A stretch of 21,663 bases of DNA, from positions 1-21,663 of the forward strand of contig QWPO01000141.1 in assembly GCA_003669255.1 (NCBI GenBank), given 5' to 3'. The number at the start of each line of letters is the position of its first letter. The stretch's first letter is position 1. This stretch comes from Planctomycetota bacterium. Its GTDB lineage: Bacteria; Planctomycetota; Planctomycetia; Pirellulales; UBA1268. The position numbers and the translations under genes were made by a program. This document shows, one piece after another, positions 6,533-14,504 of the stretch. Under the pieces are notes generated by a model. That model searched no databases. It saw only the letters and a program-made list of their open reading frames with translations, and had not been told where the DNA came from.

Positions 6533-8934
6533 TGCCGCTCGTCTCACCGCAAAACCGTCGCCGCACCCGCCGGGGCGCCTCCGTCGACGCCCCGCACGGC
6601 TTTTGGAGGATGCTCCTCGAACGGGTGTCGCGGCCTGAGGTGCTGGCCCGACTCGGCGTCTGCCTGGGCGCGGCCCTGCTGATGCTCGTGGCGCTGCGAG
6701 GCTGGGAGGAGCCGTTCGCGTTCCGGCATGGCTGGGTGCCGCCGCGAGGCGTGGTCTCGCGGGTGGCCTTCGAGCGGCCCGATCCAGAAGCCACGCGCAC
6801 TGCCCAGGAGCGGGCGGCGGCGAAGGTCCGCGTTGTCTACGCCAACGACAAAGCCCCTGTGGTCCGGCTCCGCGACGGTCTGAAAAACCGTGCGGTTGAA
6901 ATCGCTGCGGCCGAGAAGCTGGGCCGCGGCATCCGTGAGGCGTGGCTCGAGTTCGCGCCCGAGACGGCGGCAGTTCTCGACTCGCTGCCTGCCGAAAGCG
7001 AAGCTCCTCCTGTGGCTCCGGAGCCGCCGAAGCCCGCCCCTGGCGACTCGGCCGACGGGGAGGCCGCTGAACGTGCCGAAACGGCCGAACCCCCGCCGCC
7101 AGCGGTCGTGGAGCCGAGCCGCGAACTGGTCGAAGCGGAGCGAGACTTCCAGCGGTTTCGCGGGCTGGTCGACTCCAAGGAGAAACTGCTCCTGTTCGAC
7201 AAGGCGATCGACTTGGCCTTCCAGGACCTCGTCAACCAGGGCGTGCTCGAAAAGATCCAGCACGCCTACGACGAAGGCAGCCAAAACGAAATCGACGTCC
7301 ACCCGGTCGGCAACGCCGCCGAAACCACTCGCGTGCAGGTGTCGGAGGTGGTGCTCGTCGAAGCGAAGGCCCGGCTCAAAACGCGGCTGAAGGACGAACT
7401 TGGCGAGGGCCCCTTCGTCGACCGGATCTACGCCTGGATCGAGCCCCGGCTCTCGGGCACGCTGGAGATCGATCGCGACGGCACCGACCGCGCCAAGCGG
7501 GAGGCGATCGACAAAACACCGCCGCAGTTCGTTCGCTACGCCGCCGGCGACGTGATCGCCGAGGCCAATCAGCCCGTCTCCTCCGACGAACTGGTGCTGC
7601 TCCGCCGCGAGCACGAGGAGTATCTACGGCAGCGCGACTCACGGCAGCGGCTGGCACGCACGCTCTCGATGCTCGGACTGTTCGCCGCGATGTTCGCACT
7701 CTCCGGCTTCTACATCCACCTCCACCACCGCAGGCTGCTCGACGACATCAGCGACGTGCTGACGCTCGTGGGCCTGTCGCTGGCGACCGTGGTGCTCTGC
7801 ATGCTTGTCTCCAACGACGCCTGGAAGGCGGAGATCGTGCCGCTGTTGATCTTCGCGATGACCGTTGCGATCGCCTACGACGAAGACCTGGCGCTGCTCT
7901 TCACCGCTCAGGTGGCGATCGTCGTGGTCGAGGGCCTGGGCTGGGGCCTCGCCTCATACATCACGCTCACCTCCGCCGCCGCGGCGATGGTCTTCTGGAC
8001 CGGCCGCATCCGCAGCCGCAGTAAGTTGATCTACGTGGGCCTCTGGGCGGGTGCCGTGGCCACCCTCACGCAGCTCGGGGCGAGCCTGCTCGACGAGCGG
8101 CCGCTCGACATGCAAATGCTCTACGAGGCGGGCCGGACGGGCGGCTGGACGATCCTCGCGGGCTTCCTGATGACCGGCCTGCTCCCCTTCATCGAGCGGA
8201 CGTTCGGCGTGCTCACCGATCTCAGCCTGCTGGAGGTCGGCGACGTGGCCCATCCGCTGCTCCAGGAACTCGTCCGCCGGGCCCCGGGCACCTACAACCA
8301 CTCGATCAACGTGGCGAGCCTCGCGGAAGCGGCTGCCGAGGCGATCGGCGCCCGCGGACTACTCGTTCGCGTGGGCGCCTACTTCCACGACGTCGGCAAG
8401 ATGTTGAAGCCCGCCTACTTCGTCGAGAACCAGGGCAAGGAGAACCGCCACGAGTCGCTCGTGCCGGCGATGAGCACGCTGATCATCGTGGCCCACGTGA
8501 AGGAAGGCGTGGAACTCGCGCGGCAGTACAACCTTCCGCAGCCGATCGTCGACCTGATCGGCGAGCACCACGGCACGACGCTCGTCGAGTACTTCTTCCG
8601 CAGGGCAGAGGAACGGTCGCACTCGGATCCGAACGGTGAAGAGGTCAATGAGCAGACCTACCGCTATCCAGGACCGAAGCCCACCACCCGCGAGTCGGCG
8701 GTGCTGATGCTCTCCGACGCGGTCGAGAGCGCCAGCCGCACGCTCACCGAACCAACGCCCGCGCGGATCGCCAGCCTCGTTCACGAACTCGCGATGAAGC
8801 GGCTGCTCGACGGCCAGTTCGACGAGTGTGGCCTCACGCTCGAGGAACTCGGCCTGATCGAGCAGAGCCTCGTGAAGAGTCTGACGGCTGTCTACCATGG
8901 CCGCGTCAAGTATCCCGATCAGCGAACGGCCTAG
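6532..8934 (+). CDS. pgpH: 7TM HD-domain phosphodiesterase, PgpH type
   Basis: An 800-residue membrane protein with the architecture of the 7TMR-HD family, whose characterised member PgpH hydrolyses cyclic di-AMP. A first membrane helix lies at about 40-56. A large extracytoplasmic domain (60-370) follows, including a Pro/Glu/Ala-rich insert at about 155-197. A cluster of membrane helices covers about 375-555, and a cytoplasmic HD domain runs from 585 onward. Metal ligands are visible: NHSINVASLAEAA with His590, FHDVGKM with His619 and Asp620, AHVKEGVELA with His655, EHHGT with His679 and His680, and SDAVESASR with Asp729. The ENQ block after the HD pair is typical of PgpH. It overlaps phoH by one base and precedes ybeY. 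The substrate is inferred from family, not shown. Confidence 0.93.
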   Translation: MPLVSPQNRRRTRRGASVDAPHGFWRMLLERVSRPEVLARLGVCLGAALLMLVALRGWEEPFAFRHGWVPPRGVVSRVAFERPDPEATRTAQERAAAKVRVVYANDKAPVVRLRDGLKNRAVEIAAAEKLGRGIREAWLEFAPETAAVLDSLPAESEAPPVAPEPPKPAPGDSADGEAAERAETAEPPPPAVVEPSRELVEAERDFQRFRGLVDSKEKLLLFDKAIDLAFQDLVNQGVLEKIQHAYDEGSQNEIDVHPVGNAAETTRVQVSEVVLVEAKARLKTRLKDELGEGPFVDRIYAWIEPRLSGTLEIDRDGTDRAKREAIDKTPPQFVRYAAGDVIAEANQPVSSDELVLLRREHEEYLRQRDSRQRLARTLSMLGLFAAMFALSGFYIHLHHRRLLDDISDVLTLVGLSLATVVLCMLVSNDAWKAEIVPLLIFAMTVAIAYDEDLALLFTAQVAIVVVEGLGWGLASYITLTSAAAAMVFWTGRIRSRSKLIYVGLWAGAVATLTQLGASLLDERPLDMQMLYEAGRTGGWTILAGFLMTGLLPFIERTFGVLTDLSLLEVGDVAHPLLQELVRRAPGTYNHSINVASLAEAAAEAIGARGLLVRVGAYFHDVGKMLKPAYFVENQGKENRHESLVPAMSTLIIVAHVKEGVELARQYNLPQPIVDLIGEHHGTTLVEYFFRRAEERSHSDPNGEEVNEQTYRYPGPKPTTRESAVLMLSDAVESASRTLTEPTPARIASLVHELAMKRLLDGQFDECGLTLEELGLIEQSLVKSLTAVYHGRVKYPDQRTA

Positions 8935-8952
8935 CCGTTCATGCAGGGAAAC

Positions 8953-9510
8953 ATGCCTCCTCGGCCAAAGACCTCCCGCCCCCCGCGGCGTTTGACGCCT
9001 CCCCGCTCAGCAACCGCCGCACGCGCCGATCGGGCGATTCTCGTTGAGATCGACAACCGTCAGAAGACCTTCGCCGTGGACGGCCGCTGGCTCCGCGGCA
9101 TCGTCCGCCAGGCGGTCGTGGCGATCGGTTCTCGGCATGCCGAGATTGGACTGGCGATCGTCGATGACGCCGGAATCGCCGCCCTGCACGACCTCTGGAT
9201 GGGCCTCCCCGATCCGACCGACGTGATCACATTCGACCTCAGCAGCCCCGGCGGCGACGGCCTCCACGGCGACATCGCCGTGAGCGCGGAGACGGCCCAC
9301 CGGGTCGCCCGCACTCTCGGCTGGCAGCCGCGATACGAACTCGCCTACTACGTCGTCCATGGGCTCTTGCACCTCGCCGGCGAAGACGACCTCGACCCCA
9401 CCGCACGCCGAATGATGCGAGTTCGGGAGCGGGCTGTGATGGCCGCGATCGGCCTGCCCGCGCCCCCGCGCCGCCGCCGGCCCAGCCCGACGACACGAGG
9501 TGGCCGATGA
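8953..9510 (+). CDS. ybeY: endoribonuclease YbeY (rRNA maturation factor)
   Basis: A metal-dependent endoribonuclease family member involved in 16S rRNA 3'-end maturation and ribosome quality control. The YbeY core is clear: LWMGLPDPTDVITFDLS at 81-97 and the metal-site region HGLLHLAGEDD at 136-146. The usual motif is HGxLHLxGxDH; the third ligand position (146) is Asp instead of His. The N-terminal tail of about 25 residues and the C-terminal tail (PPRRRRPSPTTRGGR) are basic and probably disordered. The ATG at 8953 is preceded by AGGGA at 8945-8949; an in-frame ATG at 8941, closer to the preceding stop, would add four residues. The stop overlaps the CorC-like gene by four bases, the pairing usual in Proteobacteria. 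Confidence 0.92.
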   Translation: MPPRPKTSRPPRRLTPPRSATAARADRAILVEIDNRQKTFAVDGRWLRGIVRQAVVAIGSRHAEIGLAIVDDAGIAALHDLWMGLPDPTDVITFDLSSPGGDGLHGDIAVSAETAHRVARTLGWQPRYELAYYVVHGLLHLAGEDDLDPTARRMMRVRERAVMAAIGLPAPPRRRRPSPTTRGGR

Positions 9511-10775
9511 CCGTCGCTGATCTGGGATTCGAATCGGGCCTGGTGCTGCTCGGAGTGGCGAGCGTCGCCGCCATCCAGGCCCGCGCCGTCCGCGGCGCGC
9601 AGCGGGCCACGATCGAGGAACTCTGCGAGCGCCGCGGCCGACCGGAACGGTATGCCGAGATCGTGGCTGCGAGCGAGACGATCGCCTTCATCGCGGCATC
9701 GGTGGTGGTGGTCGCGGCCGTCGGCGCCACGCTGCTGGTGTTTCCCCGCCTGATCGCAGCCGGCGACCGGTCGCTGGCGCTCGAGATCTCGGCCGTCCTC
9801 ACCTGGATCGCCGTGGCCTGGCTGGCGCTGGTGGTGGTGCCGATGCTCCTGGTGCGGTTCGCGGGCCCGTGGATCGTGGTCGCCACCTGGGCCGTGTGGC
9901 GGCCACTCGTCGGCGTGATCGCCCCGGCGGTCGGCCAGTTGGGCAGGTTGGCATCCGTGGTCGGCCGCCGGTCTGGCGGCGCGGCGGAACGGCCCCGAGA
10001 CGAACTGCGGCTGGCCGTCGATGACGCCCACCGGGAGGGTCGCCTCGCCGGCTCCACCCGCGACATGATCAAGGGCATCATCGGACTCGACGAGATCAAG
10101 GTGGCAACCATCATGACGTCGCGGACGAAGATCACCTCGATTCCGCTCGACTCGTCGTGGGAGGAGGCCGTCCGCCGCGCCGCCGAGAGCGGCCACACCC
10201 GCCTGCCCGTCTGGGACCGCTCACCCGACGACGTCGTCGGCATCCTGCACACCCGCGACGTGCTCACCCGACTCGCCGAGCCGAGCGGTGGCCGCCCCGC
10301 GGACCTGCGCTCCCTCCTCCGCCCGCCGTGGTTCGTGCCGGAGTCGATGAGCGTGCAGAAGATGATGCTGGAATTTCAGCGGGGCAACACCCACATGGCC
10401 GTCGTGACCGACGAGTTTGGGGGAGTCTCGGGGGTGGTGACGATCGAGGACGCGCTCGAGGAGATCGTGGGCGAGATCGCCGACGAGCACGACGAGGCCT
10501 TCACCGATGGCATCCGGATGACGTCGCCCGAAGCCTGCGAGGCGCTCGCCCATGTCCGGATCGCGAACGTCAACGATCGGCTCGGCCTGCAACTTCCCGA
10601 GGAGGAGGATTTCGAGACGATTGGCGGTTTCGTGTTCCACCAGTTCGGCCGCATCCCCGAGGTCGGCGAGCGGATCGAGTCGCACGGCGCCGCCCTCGAG
10701 GTGCTCGCCGCGACCCGCCGACGGATCGACCTCGTCCGGGTGGAGCGGCTCGGGAAAGCCGCCGATGGCCGCTGA
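9507..10775 (+). CDS. CNNM/CorC-family membrane protein with CBS pair
   Basis: A 422-residue protein. An N-terminal membrane domain at the DUF21 (CNNM) position covers about residues 8-140 with three or four hydrophobic segments. A tandem CBS pair follows at about 195-325 (HTRLPVWDRSPDDVVGILH at 230-248, VVTDEFGGVSGVVTIEDALE at 299-318) and then a CorC_HlyC C-terminal domain at about 345-415 (FETIGGFVFHQFGRIPEVG). Family members are linked to magnesium and cobalt transport or efflux. The membrane part is unusual: the conserved FSGSE-like stretch of the first helix reads GVASVAAIQAR, and the later Gly-Asn-rich stretch reads AFIAASVVVV. The gene is coupled to ybeY by ATGA and overlaps recO by 11 bases. 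Family call sure; transport activity doubtful. Confidence 0.9.
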   Translation: MTVADLGFESGLVLLGVASVAAIQARAVRGAQRATIEELCERRGRPERYAEIVAASETIAFIAASVVVVAAVGATLLVFPRLIAAGDRSLALEISAVLTWIAVAWLALVVVPMLLVRFAGPWIVVATWAVWRPLVGVIAPAVGQLGRLASVVGRRSGGAAERPRDELRLAVDDAHREGRLAGSTRDMIKGIIGLDEIKVATIMTSRTKITSIPLDSSWEEAVRRAAESGHTRLPVWDRSPDDVVGILHTRDVLTRLAEPSGGRPADLRSLLRPPWFVPESMSVQKMMLEFQRGNTHMAVVTDEFGGVSGVVTIEDALEEIVGEIADEHDEAFTDGIRMTSPEACEALAHVRIANVNDRLGLQLPEEEDFETIGGFVFHQFGRIPEVGERIESHGAALEVLAATRRRIDLVRVERLGKAADGR

Positions 10776-11541
10776 AAAGACGCGGGCGATCGTCATCCGC
10801 ACCAGCGCGTTCGGCGAGACAAGCAGCGTCGTCACCATCTACTGCCGGGACTTCGGCAAACTGCGGGGCCTGGCCAAGGGAGCCTGGCGGCCGAAAAGTA
10901 GCTTCGACGGCGCCCTTGACCTGCTTTCGACCAGTCAGGTACTCGTCCTCCGCAAATCGTCCGGTGGACTCGATCTGCTCACGGAGGCGAGCCTTGAAAG
11001 CCGCTTCCGCGTGGGCACGAGCCTGACGGCGGTGCTCGGCGGCCTGCATGCCGCCGAACTACTCGACGCCCTGACGGCAGACGCCGACCCCCAGCCGGAG
11101 CTCTTCGACGTGGCGCATGCGACGGTGACACGGCTTTCGGCTTGGAGCGGCGATGATTCGCCGGTCGTGGCGATGCTCATCTCGCTTGAGTTCGCCATGC
11201 TGCGGCTCACGGGGCATGGCCCGGTGCTGTCGCGGTGCGCGGAATGCCACGGGCCGCTTCGCACCTCAGGCCGCACCGCCTTCGGGATGCTTGACGGGGG
11301 AACGCTCTGCGACGGCTGCCGAGTTGGTCGCCGTGGCGTGGTCTCGGTCTCGGCACCGGCACTGTCGGCCCTGCGGCTGCTTGCGGACCAGCGGGTGTCG
11401 CCCGACGACATCCCGCTGCCGGCCGCCGTGGCCGGTGAGGTCCGCGGCATCATGACCACCCTGCTGTCCCACCTGCTTGGCCGACCGCTGCGCGTGCCCG
11501 CCGTGATGTCCCGCAGCGGACGGAGGCTGCGCCGCACGTGA
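10765..11541 (+). CDS. recO: DNA repair protein RecO
   Basis: RecO, 258 residues, helps load RecA onto single-stranded DNA during RecFOR recombination repair. The N-terminal OB-fold region has the expected opening TRAIVIRTSAFGETSSVVTI at 6-25 and GKLRGLAKGA at 31-40. A four-cysteine zinc site typical of many RecO proteins is complete: Cys158 and Cys161 (CAEC) with Cys182 and Cys185 (CDGC). The length is normal. The frame stays open upstream to 10552, but this part is out of frame inside the CorC-like gene and the OB fold begins at the ATG at 10765. That start overlaps the previous stop by 11 bases. The tail is strongly basic (SRSGRRLRRT). Confidence 0.93.
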   Translation: MAAEKTRAIVIRTSAFGETSSVVTIYCRDFGKLRGLAKGAWRPKSSFDGALDLLSTSQVLVLRKSSGGLDLLTEASLESRFRVGTSLTAVLGGLHAAELLDALTADADPQPELFDVAHATVTRLSAWSGDDSPVVAMLISLEFAMLRLTGHGPVLSRCAECHGPLRTSGRTAFGMLDGGTLCDGCRVGRRGVVSVSAPALSALRLLADQRVSPDDIPLPAAVAGEVRGIMTTLLSHLLGRPLRVPAVMSRSGRRLRRT

Positions 11542-12845
11542 ACACTCCCCACCAGACACGACCACCCCTGATGCGAGTACGCCTCCTCACGGCCTTGCTG
11601 GCCGTTTCGGTGCTCGGCATCGCCGGCTGCGCCTCGCTGCAAAAACCCCAGTGGCCCTGGTCGAAGACGGCCGCCGCGGACCCGGAAAAGGAAATCGACC
11701 GCCAACTCGGGGACGATGCCGAATCCGAAGTCATCTCCTCCGAGTACACGCCCTCCTCGAACGACGCCGGCTGGGACTACTTCAAGGGGGAAAACGTCAA
11801 GAAGCGGTGGAAGAAGATGATCGGCCGCGGCCCCAACGAGACGATCGCCCGCAAGGCGCTCGCTGAGGCCGACGCCCTGTTCCGCGAAGGCAAGTACAAG
11901 GAGGCGATCGCGAAGTACAAGGTGACGGTCGACCGCTGGCCCGACTCGGTGATCGAGGAAGACGCCATGTGGCAGCTCGCAGAGAGCTACTTCTTCACCG
12001 ACCAGTATCCAAAGGCCGAGGACCAGTACGACGAGCTCGTCAAGAAGTACGCCAACACGAAGTACCTCGACCGCATCGCCCAGCGGCAGTTCGTGATCGC
12101 CCAATACTGGATCGCGATCGACCAGAAGACACACCTGCCGGTGATCGTGCCGAACCTCTTCGACCGCAGTCGGCCGCTGTTCGACACCCGCGGCCGCGCC
12201 CTCAAGGCCTACGACCACGTCCGCATCAACGATCCGCGGGGCCCACTGGCCGACGACAGCGTGATGGCCGCGGCCAACGCCCACTTCCTCGACCGGCAGT
12301 GGCTCGATGCCGACTACTTCTACGGCCTGCTGAGGAGCGAGTATCCCGACAGCGACTTCCTCCTCCAGGCCCACCTGCTCGGCCTGCAGTCGAAGCTCAG
12401 GGCCTACCAGGGCGCCGGCTACGAGGGGGGCGTCCTCGAAGAAGCCGAGATTCTCGCCGATCAGGTGATGGTGCAGTTTCCCGACCAGCTCGGCAAGGAG
12501 GAGGAGGACCGCGTGCAGAAGACGCGGGCAGAGATCGCCGCTCAGCAGGCGCTGCGGCACTGGCAGCGTGCCGAGTTCTACTCCAAGGGGAAACACTACT
12601 CTTCCGCGCGGATCTACTACGCGATGATCGCGCAGGACTACCCGAAAACCCAACTCGCCCAGCAGGCGCGCGAGAAGTACGTGGCGATCAAGGACAAGGA
12701 CGACGTCTCCGACGATCCCTTCCCGCTGCTCACCCGCGTGCTCAATCCCGACTCGCTCAAGGAGGCGGAACTCGACGCCATGGCTGAGGCCGAAACGCAG
12801 ATCGCCCGGCAGGACGAGTCGGGGATCGCCCCGCCGCGGTTCTGA
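11538..12845 (+). CDS. BamD-like outer-membrane TPR lipoprotein
   Basis: A 435-residue lipoprotein with tetratricopeptide repeats, resembling BamD, the lipoprotein of the complex that inserts beta-barrel proteins into the outer membrane. The signal peptide ends in the lipobox IAGC with lipidated Cys31. TPR-like helices start at about 103 (ARKALAEADALFREGKYKEAI) and continue through DAMWQLAESYFFTDQYPKAE at 142-161; more repeats occupy 240-385. It is longer than proteobacterial BamD (about 245 residues) through an insert and a charged C-terminal extension. The GTG at 11538 overlaps the recO stop by four bases with GGAGG at 11522-11526; an ATG at 11571 would give a shorter, more standard signal peptide. 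The LptE-like gene follows directly. Confidence 0.82.
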   Translation: MNTPHQTRPPLMRVRLLTALLAVSVLGIAGCASLQKPQWPWSKTAAADPEKEIDRQLGDDAESEVISSEYTPSSNDAGWDYFKGENVKKRWKKMIGRGPNETIARKALAEADALFREGKYKEAIAKYKVTVDRWPDSVIEEDAMWQLAESYFFTDQYPKAEDQYDELVKKYANTKYLDRIAQRQFVIAQYWIAIDQKTHLPVIVPNLFDRSRPLFDTRGRALKAYDHVRINDPRGPLADDSVMAAANAHFLDRQWLDADYFYGLLRSEYPDSDFLLQAHLLGLQSKLRAYQGAGYEGGVLEEAEILADQVMVQFPDQLGKEEEDRVQKTRAEIAAQQALRHWQRAEFYSKGKHYSSARIYYAMIAQDYPKTQLAQQAREKYVAIKDKDDVSDDPFPLLTRVLNPDSLKEAELDAMAEAETQIARQDESGIAPPRF

Positions 12846-12868
12846 CGCCCTCGGGCAAGGATGCCGAC

Positions 12869-13432
12869 ATGCGAGACACCGCCCACCGTCGGCTGATCAT
12901 CCTGCTCGCGCCGGCGGCGCTTGCGGCCGTGGTGGTCATGCCGGCCGGCTGCGCCAGCTACCGGTTCGGCAACAACACGCTCTACGCGTCGAACGTCCGC
13001 ACCGTCTTCGTGCCGATGATTCAGAGCGACAGCTTCCGGACCACGCCTTCGGTCGACATCGGTGAGCGGCTCACGGAGGCCGTCTGCAAGGAGATCGAAA
13101 AAAGAACCCCCTTCAAAGTCGTCGGCAGCGCCGAAGGCGCTGATAGCGTGCTCACGGCTCGAATCGTGGCCGACACGAAACGCATGGTGGTCGAGAGCCC
13201 CACCGACCAGTCGCGGTTCGTGGAAATGAACTACCAGACGCTCGTCACCTGGGCCGATCGCGGCGGCACGGTGATCGCCTCGGGCGAGGTGCCGCTCCCC
13301 GCCGCGACGGTCGATGTGGGCCAGGCGGCTGCGCTCGTGCCAGAGTTTGGCCGCTCAGTGGCCAGTACGCAGCAGGAGGCGATCGTGAAGCTCGCGCAGC
13401 AGATCGTGAGTCTCATGGAAGAACCATGGTGA
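12869..13432 (+). CDS. lptE: LptE-like LPS-assembly lipoprotein
   Basis: A 187-residue exported lipoprotein matching the planctomycete form of LptE, which plugs the LptD channel that delivers lipopolysaccharide to the outer surface. Diagnostic parts are the start of the mature protein CASYRFGNNTLYASNVRTVFVPM (residues 28-50, given here by its key GYRFGNxTLY-like pattern), LTEAVCKEIEKRTPFKVV at 68-85 and the late block QQEAIVKLAQQIVSLME at 168-184. Cys28 is the likely lipid anchor, although Pro at -3 of the lipobox is atypical. AAGGA at 12857-12861 lies seven bases before the ATG, one of the best ribosome binding sites in the window. It ends the long plus-strand block and is followed by the REP-like array. 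The function is inferred from family. Confidence 0.82.
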   Translation: MRDTAHRRLIILLAPAALAAVVVMPAGCASYRFGNNTLYASNVRTVFVPMIQSDSFRTTPSVDIGERLTEAVCKEIEKRTPFKVVGSAEGADSVLTARIVADTKRMVVESPTDQSRFVEMNYQTLVTWADRGGTVIASGEVPLPAATVDVGQAAALVPEFGRSVASTQQEAIVKLAQQIVSLMEEPW

Positions 13433-13468
13433 TGTGGGGTGCGCGCACGCGCCGCGGCCCTGATTCCT

Positions 13469-13580
13469 GTAGCGTAGGCATCCCGTAGCGTAGGTTTTTA
13501 ACCTGCGTGCCTGCATCCCGTAGCCGCAGGTTGGTAACCTGCGGTCCTGCATCCTGTAGCGTAGGTTTTCAACCTGCGCC
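13469..13580. repeat. REP-like palindromic repeat array B
   Basis: Four GTAGC heads at 13469, 13485, 13520 and 13556 share one orientation, the last three spaced 35 and 36 bases. Three are followed by hairpins: arms 13489-13496 and 13500-13507 (loop TTT, one G-T pair), arms 13524-13532 and 13536-13544 (loop GGT), and arms 13560-13567 and 13571-13578 (loop TTC). All use an AGGTT/AACCT core. The first head is truncated. CTGCATCC links the units. The array lies between lptE and folP and is clearly related to the array at 1234-1355. Confidence 0.82.
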
Positions 13581-13614
13581 GTTACTCGCCTCGACCCGTG
13601 CTACATTCGGCCGC

Positions 13615-14499
13615 ATGACGCACGGCTCCCTACCCACGCACTGGCGACTCCGCACGCGGAGCCTGGAACTGCCGCATCCCGGCGGATCGCTCACGCGGCC
13701 GCTCGTGATGGGAATCGTCAACGTCACGCCCGATTCGTTCTCCGACGGCGGGCGGCACGCCGGGGTCGAGGCGGCCGTCGAGCATGGGCTGAAACTCGCC
13801 GCAGACGGGGCTGACATCCTCGACGTCGGCGGCGAAAGCACGCGGCCGTTCTCCGAACCCGTCGCCGAGGCCGAGGAGTTGAGGCGGGTGACTGAGGTCG
13901 TGCGACGGCTGGCCACCGAGAGCGGCGTTCCAGTGTCGATCGACACGTCGAAGGCGGCCGTGGCTGAGCGTGCAGTTGACCTCGGGGCCGAGATCATCAA
14001 CGACGTCACCGGACTCGAGGGCGATCCACGGATGCTGGACGTGGCGCGGGCGACAGGGGCCGGCGTCTGCGTCATGCACATGCAGGGCACGCCCCAGACA
14101 ATGCAACTTGACCCGCGGTATAGCGACGTCGTCGCCGAGATTCACGCCTACCTCGCAGCCCGCCGCGACATGCTCGTCGCCGCGGGCATTCCGCTCGAAA
14201 GGATCTGCCTCGATCCCGGCATCGGGTTCGGCAAGACCCACGAACACAACCTGGAACTCATGCGCCACGCCGGCCGGTTCCTTGACCTCGGCGCGGCGAT
14301 TCTCGTCGGGCACTCCCGCAAGGGTTTTCTGGCAAAGGCGGTTGAGCGGTCTCTGGGTCGGCCCGCGACCGAGGCCGACCGCGACGCCGCCACCGCCGGC
14401 TCCGCCTGCAGCCTCGCGGCTCAGGGCGTCCAGATCATCCGCGTCCACGCCGTCGGCGTCGTCCGCTCCGCGCTCGACCTGTTCGCCGCGACGCGGTAG
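13615..14499 (+). CDS. folP: dihydropteroate synthase
   Basis: The enzyme condenses 4-aminobenzoate with 6-hydroxymethyl-dihydropterin diphosphate in folate synthesis and is the target of sulfonamides. All DHPS blocks are present in 294 residues: MGIVNVTPDSFSDGG at 32-46, DVGGESTRP at 70-78, SIDTSK at 108-113, INDVTG at 128-133, MHMQGTP at 154-160, DPGIGFGKT at 200-208, GHSRKGF at 232-238 and RVH at 276-278. The frame is open back to 13507 through the repeat array, but the ATG at 13615 lies at the normal distance from the first motif. No Shine-Dalgarno site is seen; TACATT at 13602-13607 could be a -10 giving a nearly leaderless message. The gene converges with the TIM-barrel gene with five bases between stops. 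Confidence 0.96.
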   Translation: MTHGSLPTHWRLRTRSLELPHPGGSLTRPLVMGIVNVTPDSFSDGGRHAGVEAAVEHGLKLAADGADILDVGGESTRPFSEPVAEAEELRRVTEVVRRLATESGVPVSIDTSKAAVAERAVDLGAEIINDVTGLEGDPRMLDVARATGAGVCVMHMQGTPQTMQLDPRYSDVVAEIHAYLAARRDMLVAAGIPLERICLDPGIGFGKTHEHNLELMRHAGRFLDLGAAILVGHSRKGFLAKAVERSLGRPATEADRDAATAGSACSLAAQGVQIIRVHAVGVVRSALDLFAATR

Positions 14500-14504
14500 C
14501 CACG

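Noticed and set aside
9239..10267. 342-codon minus-strand frame across ybeY and the CorC-like gene
   Set aside because: It covers parts of two overlapping, motif-supported plus-strand genes and has a low-complexity Ser/Arg/Thr-rich product typical of a shadow frame.
10935..12653. 572-codon open frame on the minus strand
   Set aside because: It lies antisense to recO and the BamD-like gene, both supported by motifs and coupling; its composition is that of a mirrored coding strand and no family motif is visible.
13437..13460. GC-rich stretch after lptE as an intrinsic terminator
   Set aside because: It has GCGCGC-type symmetry but no stable long stem and no T-run after it.
13469..13580. CRISPR-like array (regular 35-36 base period)
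   Set aside because: The repeated part itself varies and is palindromic, the stretches between are shared and not unique spacers, only three to four units exist, and no cas gene is present.
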